Below, in pieces: positions 25,437 to 33,712 of a stretch of DNA of 64,000 nucleotides (within the stretch, counting starts at the first letter, position 1; each line of letters opens with the position of its first letter). The notes under the pieces were generated by a model that worked only from the letters and a program-made list of their open reading frames with translations, ran no database searches and had not been told where the DNA came from. Source of the DNA: Pedobacter fastidiosus (lineage in GTDB: Bacteria; Bacteroidota; Bacteroidia; Sphingobacteriales; Sphingobacteriaceae). The stretch is from contig NZ_JACRYL010000004.1 in the NCBI RefSeq assembly GCF_014306625.1, forward strand, positions 124,001 to 188,000. Reading direction: 5' to 3'. The position numbers and the translations under genes were made by a program.

Positions 25437-26105
25437 ATGGATAATAGAGTAAAAAAGGCGTTAATCGCTACAGTAAATAAATATGCTGAAGTTTCGGCAA
25501 TAAATGTTGAAGGTTTCGAAAAAGAACTAATTGCTTCATTTGAGCTGGAAGTTAATTTTTTAGATAAGGCAATTGCATTTGATGCAGTTTTCGATTCTTA
25601 TCCAAAGTTTGAGGAACTTAGAGAGGTATTTTTTGATTTGTTAATGGTGAATTTCTTCAGTAGCGATGTTCAAAAATTAGAGGATGATTATTTGGAAGGT
25701 GATGAATGGGCAAATATTGAGGAAGAAACGATCGATAGAGGAACCGAACTTTTAAATCTTCTTTTATACATTAAAGAGTGCAAGGATGAAGAATTGGATC
25801 CAGAATTGGGCGATTTCCTTAAAGAATTCTTATTGGTAGAAGATGATGAATTTCAGGATGAGTTTGAGATCTATGAAGAACTGATCAGTAACCAACAATT
25901 GGCAGAAAGTAGCGTTGAGGAAATTTGTAATACCGCTCCTACACTAAATGTTAGTGAGGAGATGAAAGAATTATTCGTCCCTTTTATGGCATTTTTCCTT
26001 GATACTGAGGGAAGTGCAGAAACAAGTAAAGAATTAATTCAATTTAGCAGTAACAAATCGTTTGATTCTGCTACTTATACATTGATTACTACAATTAATA
26101 ACTAA
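25437..26105 (+). CDS. Acidic protein of unknown function
   Basis: Not recognised. The 222-aa protein is strongly acidic (many Glu/Asp runs such as EEIDEE-like stretches near 85-95 and 135-150), without signal peptide or membrane segment, and looks largely helical. It lies between the dihydroorotase-like gene (64-base gap) and the DUF4199 gene (11-base gap), so it is probably co-transcribed with the latter. Confidence 0.7.
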   Translation: MDNRVKKALIATVNKYAEVSAINVEGFEKELIASFELEVNFLDKAIAFDAVFDSYPKFEELREVFFDLLMVNFFSSDVQKLEDDYLEGDEWANIEEETIDRGTELLNLLLYIKECKDEELDPELGDFLKEFLLVEDDEFQDEFEIYEELISNQQLAESSVEEICNTAPTLNVSEEMKELFVPFMAFFLDTEGSAETSKELIQFSSNKSFDSATYTLITTINN

Positions 26106-26116
26106 ATTATACTCAA

Positions 26117-26650
26117 ATGGAACAACAGATTGCTCAAGAAGAAAAAAAACCTAATGCATTAGCGTTTCAGGTTGCGATAACTTTTGCACTATACACTTTG
26201 GCTTTGGTATTTGTAATGAATCTCTTAGGGATGAGTGCACAAATTGAAGGCACACCGATATGGCAAAAAGCAGTTTCTATGATACTATCTTATGGAACTT
26301 TTATTTTAGCTATTTATTATGCTCAAAATAAACATAAGCAAGATTTAGGAGGTTTTATAACCTATGGAAGAGCATTCTCTACAGGGTTTAAAGTTGCAGC
26401 TTATTCTGGATTGTTCATCGGTTTATTAATGATGCTTTATTACGGTTTAATTGATAAAGGTGCATTACAAGAGATTTTGGATACACAAATGAAAGCTGCT
26501 GGAGATAATGAACAAGCAGTAAAAGGAATTCAGATGATGAGTAAGTATATGATTTATATGATCGCTTTTGGTTCTGCAATTACTTACACTTTATTCGGAT
26601 TAATAATTAGTTTGATTACAGCTGCGGTAGTTAAAAAGGAACGTATTTAA
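26117..26650 (+). CDS. DUF4199 membrane protein
   Basis: This 177-aa protein has four predicted membrane helices (about 17-37, 52-66, 88-106 and 146-168). It fits DUF4199, a Bacteroidota family usually found directly upstream of a dolichol-phosphate-mannose-synthase-like glycosyltransferase. Here the same order is broken by the zeta-toxin-like module (26720-27452). Function unknown. Confidence 0.8.
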   Translation: MEQQIAQEEKKPNALAFQVAITFALYTLALVFVMNLLGMSAQIEGTPIWQKAVSMILSYGTFILAIYYAQNKHKQDLGGFITYGRAFSTGFKVAAYSGLFIGLLMMLYYGLIDKGALQEILDTQMKAAGDNEQAVKGIQMMSKYMIYMIAFGSAITYTLFGLIISLITAAVVKKERI

Positions 26651-26719
26651 TTTGGTTGACAAATAATCAAAATTTTATACGTGTAATTTTTTAAGATTTG
26701 CACGGTATTTAACAACTTA

Positions 26720-27295
26720 ATGCCAAACTTATATATAATTTCTGGATGTAATGGAGCAGGAAAAACAACTGCATCATTTACGGTATTGCCAGAAATGTTA
26801 AATTGTAAAGAGTTTGTTAATGCTGATGAAATTGCGAAAGGTATATCACCTTTCAATCCTGAAAGTGTCGCTATTCAAGCTGGTAAAATTATGTTAACCA
26901 GGATTGATGAATTGTTAAATAATCAAAAAGATTTTGCCATTGAAACAACATTAACAACAAAGTCTTATCTTAATACTATTGCTAGAGCTAAATCCGTAGG
27001 ATATAAAATTACGCTTTTGTTTTTTTGGCTTAACGATGTAGAATTGGCAATCGAAAGAGTAAAAATAAGGGTTTCGGAAGGCGGGCACAATATTCCTGAA
27101 GAAGTTATTAGAAGACGATATTTTAGGGGGATGATGAATTTAAAATTATTTTGTGCAGAAGCTAATTATTGGTTAATTATTGATAGTTCGGATGGTCGTT
27201 TGCAATTTATCGCCGAAGGAAATTTAAATAAGGAAATAACTATCTTTGAAAAAGGTATCTGGTCTAAACTTAATCTAATGTCTAATGGAAAATAA
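26720..27295 (+). CDS. Zeta-toxin-like P-loop kinase
   Basis: This 191-aa protein has a Walker A motif near the N terminus (IISGCNGAGKTTAS, residues 5-18), FVNADEIAKGISPFNP near 32 with the catalytic Asp, IETTLTTKSYL near 75 and REV-like RRRYFRGM near 130, as in the zeta toxin / UDP-N-acetylglucosamine kinase family. Solitary zeta-like kinases without an epsilon antitoxin are common in Bacteroidota. It is followed by a 55-aa ORF that overlaps it by 11 bases and may be its partner. It sits between DUF4199 and its usual glycosyltransferase neighbour, consistent with insertion. Confidence 0.83.
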   Translation: MPNLYIISGCNGAGKTTASFTVLPEMLNCKEFVNADEIAKGISPFNPESVAIQAGKIMLTRIDELLNNQKDFAIETTLTTKSYLNTIARAKSVGYKITLLFFWLNDVELAIERVKIRVSEGGHNIPEEVIRRRYFRGMMNLKLFCAEANYWLIIDSSDGRLQFIAEGNLNKEITIFEKGIWSKLNLMSNGK

Positions 27296-27452
27296 TCTGA
27301 TAAGTAATATTGAAATAAGAGAAAAGATTAGAAATGGGCTTAATCTCGCTTTTGAAAAGTTAGTTGCCCAAAAAAAGAAAAACAGTGGAGTTTTTGTTTT
27401 TTCTGATCAAGGAAAAATTATTAAAGTAAAAGCCAAAGACATAAAATTATAA
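27285..27452 (+). CDS. Small 55-aa protein overlapping the zeta-toxin-like gene
   Basis: The ATG lies inside the last codons of the zeta gene and the frame runs 55 codons to TAA at 27450. The protein begins MENNLISNIEIREKIRNGL and ends FSDQGKIIKVKAKDIKL: an N-terminal helix and a short C-terminal strand pair. The overlap and the tight coupling suggest a partner or antitoxin of the kinase. No family recognised. Confidence 0.55.
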   Translation: MENNLISNIEIREKIRNGLNLAFEKLVAQKKKNSGVFVFSDQGKIIKVKAKDIKL

Positions 27453-27522
27453 TAAATATCAAAATTTTGAACGTGCACGTTTTATCATTTAATTTGATGA
27501 AATTTGCACGTTTTATTTTAAC

Positions 27523-27554
27523 AAACCTCGTAGGTTTTAAAACCTACGAGGTTT
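27523..27554. repeat. Perfect 32-bp palindrome
   Basis: AAACCTCGTAGGTTTT followed directly by its reverse complement. It lies 11 bases before a glycosyltransferase gene and 70 bases after the zeta module. It may act as a bidirectional terminator or be a dispersed palindromic repeat. Confidence 0.75.
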
Positions 27555-27565
27555 ATGCTTGAAAA

Positions 27566-28519
27566 ATGGATATATCAGTTGTAGTACCCTTATTTAATGA
27601 AGATGAATCTTTGCCAGAATTAACGGCATGGATTGCCAAAGTGATGAACGACAATAATTTCAGTTACGAAATTGTGTTAATTGATGACGGCAGTACGGAT
27701 AAATCTTGGGAAGTTATAGAATCGCTAAGAGAACAGAATGATGCTATAAAAGGGATTAAATTTAGAAGAAATTACGGAAAATCAGCTGCGTTAAATGTTG
27801 GTTTCGAAGCCACACAAGGTGATGTGATTATTACCATGGATGCAGATTTGCAAGATAGTCCTGATGAAATCCCCGAATTATATCGCCGTATAAAAGAAGA
27901 AAAGCTTGATTTAATCTCGGGCTGGAAAAAGAAACGCTACGATCCAATCACGAAAACAATTCCTACAAAATTATTCAATGCGGCTACCCGCAAAATGAGT
28001 GGAATTGAATTGAATGATTTTAATTGCGGATTAAAAGCTTACCGGAGTGATGTGATTAAAACCATTGAAGTTTACGGAGAAATGCACCGCTATATTCCAG
28101 TCATTGCAAAATGGGCTGGTTTTAATAAAATTGCCGAACAAGTTGTAGAGCACAGAGCTCGTAAATATGGAACAACGAAATTTGGTTTCAGCAGGTTTAT
28201 AAATGGCTTTTTAGATTTACTTTCCATTTTCTTTGTCGGCAAGTTTGGTAAACGCCCAATGCACTTTTTTGGTTCTCTGGGTGTGTTGAGTTTTTTAATT
28301 GGAACATTTATGGCGCTCTGGATGATTGGAGTAAAGCTATATCACATTGCTGCTGAAATTCCATATAAAAGAGAAATAACCGATCAACCTTTGTTCTACA
28401 TTGCTTTAGTTGCAATCGTTGTAGGCTCGCAAATGTTTTTAACTGGTTTTGTTGCCGAATTAGTTACCCGTAACGCACCTGAAAGAAATCAATATTTAAT
28501 AGAAAAAAGAACCCCCTAG
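27566..28519 (+). CDS. GT2 glycosyltransferase (dolichyl-phosphate mannosyltransferase / ArnC-like)
   Basis: This 317-aa family-2 glycosyltransferase is predicted to transfer a sugar to a polyprenyl phosphate. Its N-terminal GT-A domain has VVPLFNEDESLPEL near 5, LIDDGSTDKSW near 38 and the metal-binding ITMDADLQDSPDEIP near 90. Two membrane helices near 228-255 and 270-295 anchor it, as in the DPM1/GtrB subgroup. Its stop codon TAG lies inside an inverted-repeat element (AACCCCCTAG), so the last residues (RTP) are encoded by the repeat. Confidence 0.9.
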   Translation: MDISVVVPLFNEDESLPELTAWIAKVMNDNNFSYEIVLIDDGSTDKSWEVIESLREQNDAIKGIKFRRNYGKSAALNVGFEATQGDVIITMDADLQDSPDEIPELYRRIKEEKLDLISGWKKKRYDPITKTIPTKLFNAATRKMSGIELNDFNCGLKAYRSDVIKTIEVYGEMHRYIPVIAKWAGFNKIAEQVVEHRARKYGTTKFGFSRFINGFLDLLSIFFVGKFGKRPMHFFGSLGVLSFLIGTFMALWMIGVKLYHIAAEIPYKREITDQPLFYIALVAIVVGSQMFLTGFVAELVTRNAPERNQYLIEKRTP

Positions 28520-28648
28520 TCCCCTGAAGGGGGAACTAATAGCATGGGTAAAAATACTTAAGCTAAAATGGCTCAAAAAATAATAGACTTTAATAATAGC
28601 CCAATTTTGGATCTGGGTTTTAACTCCCCCTTTAGGGGGTTGGGAGGT
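28505..28648. repeat. Inverted-repeat (MITE-like) element 1 with CCCC-GGGG hairpins
   Basis: The left end carries CCCC-TGAA-GGGGG (28521-28533) and the right end CCCCC-TTTA-GGGGG (28626-28639), each a hairpin, and the two ends are roughly inverted copies of each other around about 85 bases. A related element lies at 30403-30514. It fills the gap between two glycosyltransferase genes and provides the stop of the first. Confidence 0.65.
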
Positions 28649-28650
28649 AT

Positions 28651-29619
28651 ATGTTCTTTTCTATAATAATCCCACTTTATAATCGCCCGCAAGAAATAAA
28701 TGAGTTGCTTAATACGCTAACTAAGCAAACCTATTTGCAGTTTGAGGTATTGGTAATCGAGGATGGTTCTAAGCAAGATGCAAGGGCGATTGTAGAAAGT
28801 TTTAGCAATAAGTTGGATGTTCGGTATTTCTTTAAGGAAAATGAAGGGCAGGGATTTACACGGAATTATGGTTTCGAAAGGGCGAAGGGAGATTACTTCG
28901 TCATATTTGATTCTGATTGCTTAATCCCCGCAAATTATTTAGAAGAAGTTAAAAATTACCTTTACGAGCATCATTTAGATGCTTACGGCGGGCCAGATGC
29001 TGCGCATGAAAGTTTTACTCCAGTTCAAAAGGCAATAAGTTATGCCATGACTTCTCCATTTACAACAGGAGGAATCCGTGGGAACAAAAATCATATTGGT
29101 CAATTTCATCCGCGGAGCTTCAATATGGGGGTTTCGAGACAAGTTTGGGAAAAGGTTGGGGGTTTTATTCTAACCCGATTGGGCGAAGACATTGAATACA
29201 GCATTCGGATTCATGAAAGCGGGTTCAAAATCGGATTAATCCCTGATGCTGTAGTATACCATAAAAGACGAACGAGCTTTAGCCAGTTTTATAAACAACT
29301 ACACTTTTTTGGCAGAGCGAGGATTAATATTTATAAACATTTTCCATCGCAACTAAAGCTTGTCCATTTCTTTCCCGCAGTTTTTACAATCGGTTTTATA
29401 ATTACTATTCTTTGTAATATATTATATTGGCCTTTGGGCTTTGTTTGCAACTTTTTCCTTTTACTATACTTTATGTTGATATTTTTTCACTCATGGTCAG
29501 TAAATAAAAGTTTAAAAGTTGCATTTTTGAGCATTATATCTTCATTTATCCAATTAACCGCTTATGGCTTAGGATTTATACAAGATTTTATAAAGAGAGT
29601 GGTATTTAAACAACAATGA
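28651..29619 (+). CDS. GT2 glycosyltransferase with C-terminal membrane helices
   Basis: This 322-aa family-2 glycosyltransferase has the GT-A features IIIPLYNRPQEI near 4, VIEDGSKQDAR near 35 and the DxD-like VIFDSDCLIP near 88, plus GEDIEYSIRIHESGF near 190. Membrane helices follow at about 250-285 and 295-312. The acceptor is unknown. Its stop overlaps the next start (ATGA), so the membrane protein downstream is translationally coupled. Confidence 0.88.
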   Translation: MFFSIIIPLYNRPQEINELLNTLTKQTYLQFEVLVIEDGSKQDARAIVESFSNKLDVRYFFKENEGQGFTRNYGFERAKGDYFVIFDSDCLIPANYLEEVKNYLYEHHLDAYGGPDAAHESFTPVQKAISYAMTSPFTTGGIRGNKNHIGQFHPRSFNMGVSRQVWEKVGGFILTRLGEDIEYSIRIHESGFKIGLIPDAVVYHKRRTSFSQFYKQLHFFGRARINIYKHFPSQLKLVHFFPAVFTIGFIITILCNILYWPLGFVCNFFLLLYFMLIFFHSWSVNKSLKVAFLSIISSFIQLTAYGLGFIQDFIKRVVFKQQ

Positions 29620-30404
29620 TAAATTATCTAAAAGAAAGTACGTTTGCCGTTAATGAAGTAATTCAAAAGGCTTGGGGCATTACCAAAAAACATTATTTTT
29701 CTATAGCTACGCTATGTTTCTTAATGTTTATTACGGCAAGTGCATCCAGTTTGATGGCGTTTTTTATTAAAGATGTTAGTAAGGTTCTTAGTTTTGTAAT
29801 GGTAATAATTTTCATTATGCTTTATTTTACCATCAACCTTTCTTTGTTTAAATACATTTTCCATTTGATGGATGATGAAGAAAATGATGTAAAAATTGTT
29901 GATACCTTACCAACCAGACTCCAAATTATTAGATTTCTAATTGCAACCTTATATTTTGTAGGATGCATTTTGGGCGTTTATTTGGTTGTTATCTTAATTG
30001 CCTTTCCATTTATTTATACAGGCATAAATATTAGCATCGTTAAAAACGTAGCCATTTCGGTTGGGATTATTGCCATTTTTATTACCTGGCTGAGAATTTC
30101 ATTTTTTCCATTTTTTATAATTGATAAAAATGTTGGCCCATTCGAATCTATCAAACTAAGTTTGGCCACTACCAAAGGGAATTTTACCAAAATATTATTG
30201 CTTCTAGTTGTTCTCGGTGGTGGTTATTTAATTTACCTTTTACTAAACTATTTGCACTGGCCTCTTGTTGCATTTATTGTAAATATTTTAAGCTCATTTA
30301 TTATTGTTCCACTATCTAGTGTTGCATTAACCGTGGCTTACCGCAAAATTTCTAGTGAATATCAAGGCGATGAGCATCCAGATATTTTACATAATATTGT
30401 TTAA
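29616..30404 (+). CDS. Multi-pass membrane protein of unknown function
   Basis: This 262-aa protein has about six predicted membrane helices (roughly 28-50, 58-77, 110-135, 142-165, 193-213 and 218-245) and a short hydrophilic C terminus. It has the general look of the DUF4013/DUF975-like (glycerophosphoryl-diester) membrane families (W-x-I-T-K near the N terminus) but no decisive motif. Coupled by a 4-base overlap to the glycosyltransferase upstream. Confidence 0.7.
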   Translation: MINYLKESTFAVNEVIQKAWGITKKHYFSIATLCFLMFITASASSLMAFFIKDVSKVLSFVMVIIFIMLYFTINLSLFKYIFHLMDDEENDVKIVDTLPTRLQIIRFLIATLYFVGCILGVYLVVILIAFPFIYTGINISIVKNVAISVGIIAIFITWLRISFFPFFIIDKNVGPFESIKLSLATTKGNFTKILLLLVVLGGGYLIYLLLNYLHWPLVAFIVNILSSFIIVPLSSVALTVAYRKISSEYQGDEHPDILHNIV

Positions 30405-30514
30405 CCTCTAAATCCCCTAAAGGAGAATTGCAAACTGCATTATACTATGCGTATTAAAATTAGCAAACTGAATATTAACATTAGAAAGGAGAAGCCCCTT
30501 TAGGGGTTTGGGGT
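30403..30514. repeat. Inverted-repeat (MITE-like) element 2
   Basis: The left end contains AATCCCCTAAAGGAGAA (30411-30427) and the right end GCCCCTTTAGGGGTTTGGGG (30494-30513); the two are inverted near-copies, separated by AT-rich sequence. It is similar to element 1 and likewise fills an intergenic gap directly ahead of a start codon (30516). Confidence 0.6.
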
Positions 30515-30515
30515 T

Positions 30516-32012
30516 ATGGGATTAAAATCAGCATTAAGTAAACCGTTTGCGGCCTTTGCAGTTTGGCAAATAAACAAGTGGAAGAATAATGCCGTAAAAG
30601 CTCAAAATATAATACTTCAAAATCTAATCGAAAGCGCCAAAGAAACCGCTTTTGGAAGAGATCATAATTTTGCTGAAATTAAAAATTATTCTGATTTCAA
30701 AAGCAATATTCCTGTTCGAGATTATGAGGGATTAAAGCCTTATGTTGATCGAGTTGTACATGGAGAGGAAGATGTTTTGTGGAGAGGAAAGCCATTATAC
30801 TTTGCTAAAACTTCCGGTACAACTTCTGGCGTTAAGTATATTCCACTCTCAAAAGAATCAATGCCTGAGCACATTAAGGCTGCTCGAAATGCTATTCTAA
30901 CCTATATTAACGAAACGGGTAAGGCCGATTTTGTTAACGGAAAAATGATTTTTTTACAGGGAAGTCCTACGCTAAGTTTAAAGCACGGAATTAACGTGGG
31001 TCGACTTTCTGGAATTGTAGCACATCATGTGCCTAGATATTTGCAGAAGAACCGTTTACCATCTTACGAAACGAATATTATAGAAGACTGGGAGCAAAAA
31101 GTTGATGCCATTGTGGATGAAACCATTAACGAGGATATGACTTTGATTTCTGGAATTCCACCGTGGGTACAAATGTATTTTGATAAACTTTCGGAAAAAT
31201 CTGGAGGTAAAAAGATAGGAGAAATTTTTAAAAACTTTAGTCTCTTTATTTACGGTGGCGTAAATTTTGAACCTTACCGAGCGAAAATAGAACAGAGCAT
31301 CGGCAAAAAGATCGATTCTATTGAAACTTATCCAGCCTCAGAAGGATTTATAGCGTATCAGGATTCGCAAAAAGATATGGGATTGCTTTTACTTGCGGAT
31401 GCAGGGATTTTTTATGAATTTATTCCTTCTGATGAATATTACAACGATAATGCAACTCGATTATCGCTTGGAGAAGTTGAATTGAATACCAACTATGCAT
31501 TAATTTTAAATACGAATGCTGGTTTATGGGGATACAGCATAGGTGATACGATTAAATTTGTGTCAAAAAATCCGTATAAAATTGTAGTTACAGGTAGAAT
31601 CAAGCATTTCATTTCTGCCTTTGGCGAGCATGTAATAGGTGAAGAAGTAGAGCAAGCGATTTTAAGTGTTGCAAATAATGAACAGGTAGAAATTACTGAA
31701 TTCACTGTTGCACCGCAGGTTAGTCCGAAGGAAGGATTGCCTTACCATGAATGGTTTATAGAATTTTCTAAAGCACCAAAAGATCTAAATACTTTTAGTA
31801 AAAAGGTTGATGAAGCACTTCAGAAGAAAAATATTTATTACTTTGATTTGATTGAAGGAAATATTCTTCAGCCTTTAATTATCCGTACTTTGCAAAAAGA
31901 TGCTTTTGTAAATTATATGAAGAGCGAAGGTAAGTTAGGTGGGCAAAATAAGGTGCCAAGGTTAAGTAATGATCGGAAATTGGCGGATGGGTTGGAGAGA
32001 TATATTGTTTAA
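30516..32012 (+). CDS. GH3-family acyl-adenylating enzyme
   Basis: This 498-aa protein belongs to the GH3 auxin-responsive-promoter family of ATP-dependent acid-amido or acyl-adenylating enzymes (unrelated to glycoside hydrolase 3). The ATP-binding P-loop is FAKTSGTTSGVKYIPLS near 92-108; YGGVNFEPYR near 245, IETYPASEGF near 268 and TNAGLWGYSIGDTIKF near 330 are typical, and VTGRIKHFISAFGEH near 352 completes the set. Many Bacteroidota carry one copy of unknown substrate. Length is normal. Confidence 0.88.
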   Translation: MGLKSALSKPFAAFAVWQINKWKNNAVKAQNIILQNLIESAKETAFGRDHNFAEIKNYSDFKSNIPVRDYEGLKPYVDRVVHGEEDVLWRGKPLYFAKTSGTTSGVKYIPLSKESMPEHIKAARNAILTYINETGKADFVNGKMIFLQGSPTLSLKHGINVGRLSGIVAHHVPRYLQKNRLPSYETNIIEDWEQKVDAIVDETINEDMTLISGIPPWVQMYFDKLSEKSGGKKIGEIFKNFSLFIYGGVNFEPYRAKIEQSIGKKIDSIETYPASEGFIAYQDSQKDMGLLLLADAGIFYEFIPSDEYYNDNATRLSLGEVELNTNYALILNTNAGLWGYSIGDTIKFVSKNPYKIVVTGRIKHFISAFGEHVIGEEVEQAILSVANNEQVEITEFTVAPQVSPKEGLPYHEWFIEFSKAPKDLNTFSKKVDEALQKKNIYYFDLIEGNILQPLIIRTLQKDAFVNYMKSEGKLGGQNKVPRLSNDRKLADGLERYIV

Positions 32013-32068
32013 TTGTTTTATTGTTATATTGTTTGCATGATTCCCTAATGCAATTCAAAACAATAACA

Positions 32069-32446
32069 ATGGAAACGAAATATTTGCAATTGAATCAAAT
32101 TATAGCTTATAAAAAATCATTTCATCTTAGTAATCTGATATGGGAAATTACATCAAATTGGGATAGCTTTGCTAAGCACACCATAGGGCGACAGTTTGTG
32201 AATGCTATCGATTCAGTTTCGGCTAATTTAGCTGAGGGCTTTGGAAGGTATCATAAAAAAGATAAGATAAAATTTTATTATTACAGTTTTGGATCAGTAA
32301 AAGAGTGTTTAGATTGGAATGAAAAAGCAAGAGTAAGAAAGTTAATCAATGAGGAAACTTATTCGAAGATTTTTGCAACTTTGGAGATATTGCCTAAAGA
32401 AATTCATCAATTAATTAAATTTACAAACGAAAAATTAAAGATTTGA
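32069..32446 (+). CDS. Four-helix-bundle protein (23S rRNA intervening-sequence family)
   Basis: This 125-aa all-helical protein matches the four helix bundle / S23 family: AYKKSFHLSNLIWEIT near 12, IGRQFVNAIDSVSANLAEGFGRY near 40-62 and FYYYSFGSVKECLDWNEKAR near 70-90. Members are dispersed singly in Bacteroidota, sometimes within rRNA spacers, often with unknown function. The start METKYLQLNQ is chosen over an earlier ATG at 32048 or 32021, which would add residues outside the family. Confidence 0.87.
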   Translation: METKYLQLNQIIAYKKSFHLSNLIWEITSNWDSFAKHTIGRQFVNAIDSVSANLAEGFGRYHKKDKIKFYYYSFGSVKECLDWNEKARVRKLINEETYSKIFATLEILPKEIHQLIKFTNEKLKI

Positions 32447-32495
32447 TTAAGTTTTAGGCTTTAACAATTTTTAACACGAGAGAAAGAAATAACAA

Positions 32496-33683
32496 TTGAG
32501 CAATATAACAATACAACAATTTCCTAAGCGAATCGCTATATTAGGTTCTACAGGAAGTGTAGGTACACAGGCGCTTGAAGTGATTAGAGAGAATCCTACA
32601 GTTTTTAAGGTTTCTGTATTATCAGCGCTAAAAAATTCAGCATTACTCATTCATCAAGCTTTAGAGTTTAAGCCTGAGGTTGTGGTAATTTGTGATGTAA
32701 ATAAATACGATGAAGTTAAAAATTCACTTTCTGGATTAAATATTAAAGTTTTCGCTGGCGAAGAAGCATTAACAGAAGTTGCCATTCATCCATCAAGCGA
32801 TGTTGTTTTAACCGCATTAATGGGCTCGGTTGGTTTAAAGCCGACTATTGCCGCTATTCAAGCAGGTAAAAATATCGCATTAGCCAATAAAGAAACACTG
32901 GTTGTTGCGGGCGAATTAATTACCAAACTGGCCGAAAAACATCAAGTCAAAATACTTCCGGTAGATTCTGAGCATTCTGCCATTTTTCAATGTTTGGTAG
33001 GAGAGGAACATAATGAAATTGAAAAAATTTACCTCACTGCATCGGGCGGACCATTTCTTGGCAAGAAAATAGATTTCTTATCTTCAGTAAAAAAGGAACA
33101 GGCTTTAAAACATCCCAATTGGGTAATGGGTGCAAAAATCACTATTGATTCTGCATCTTTAATGAACAAAGGTTTAGAGGTAATAGAAGCTAAATGGCTT
33201 TTTAACCTTAATGTTGATCAAATCGATGTGATTGTTCATCCTCAATCTATCGTGCATTCGCTTGTGCAGTTTACAGATGGTTCCATGAAAGCGCAAATGG
33301 GTGTTCCTGATATGAAATTGCCAATTCAGTATGCAATAAATTATCCCGATAGGCTAAAAAACAATTTCAAACGTTTTAACTTCTTGGATTATCCAAATTT
33401 CAGCTTTGAAAAGGCAGATCTCGATACCTTTAAAAATTTAGGGCTTGCCTTTGATTCGTTAAGAAAAGGAGGGAATATGCCTTGTATTTTGAATGCCGCA
33501 AATGAAGTTGTTGTAGAAGCTTTTTTAAATGATAAAATCGGTTTCTTGCAAATGAGCGATGTTATTGAACGGTGTATGCAGGAAATTAAATTTATAGAAA
33601 AACCAGAATTGAACGATTATTTAGAAACTGACAAACATAGCCGTATCTTAGCCGGCGAATTAGTAACAAAAAGTATATTTTAA
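32496..33683 (+). CDS. dxr: 1-deoxy-D-xylulose 5-phosphate reductoisomerase
   Basis: Dxr catalyses the committed step of the MEP isoprenoid pathway, using NADPH. The 395-aa protein has the dinucleotide-binding ILGSTGSVGTQALEVI near 14, NIALANKETLVVAG near 125, LPVDSEHSAIFQ near 150 (metal and substrate), TASGGPF near 180 and SLMNKGLEVIEAKWLF near 216. The start is a TTG giving MSNITIQQFPKRIAILG; no ATG occurs in frame before the nucleotide-binding motif. It is followed after 29 bases by rseP, the usual partner order in Bacteroidota. Confidence 0.95.
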   Translation: MSNITIQQFPKRIAILGSTGSVGTQALEVIRENPTVFKVSVLSALKNSALLIHQALEFKPEVVVICDVNKYDEVKNSLSGLNIKVFAGEEALTEVAIHPSSDVVLTALMGSVGLKPTIAAIQAGKNIALANKETLVVAGELITKLAEKHQVKILPVDSEHSAIFQCLVGEEHNEIEKIYLTASGGPFLGKKIDFLSSVKKEQALKHPNWVMGAKITIDSASLMNKGLEVIEAKWLFNLNVDQIDVIVHPQSIVHSLVQFTDGSMKAQMGVPDMKLPIQYAINYPDRLKNNFKRFNFLDYPNFSFEKADLDTFKNLGLAFDSLRKGGNMPCILNAANEVVVEAFLNDKIGFLQMSDVIERCMQEIKFIEKPELNDYLETDKHSRILAGELVTKSIF

Positions 33684-33712
33684 CATCTAACAGAGAAATT
33701 TTATAAGAAAAT

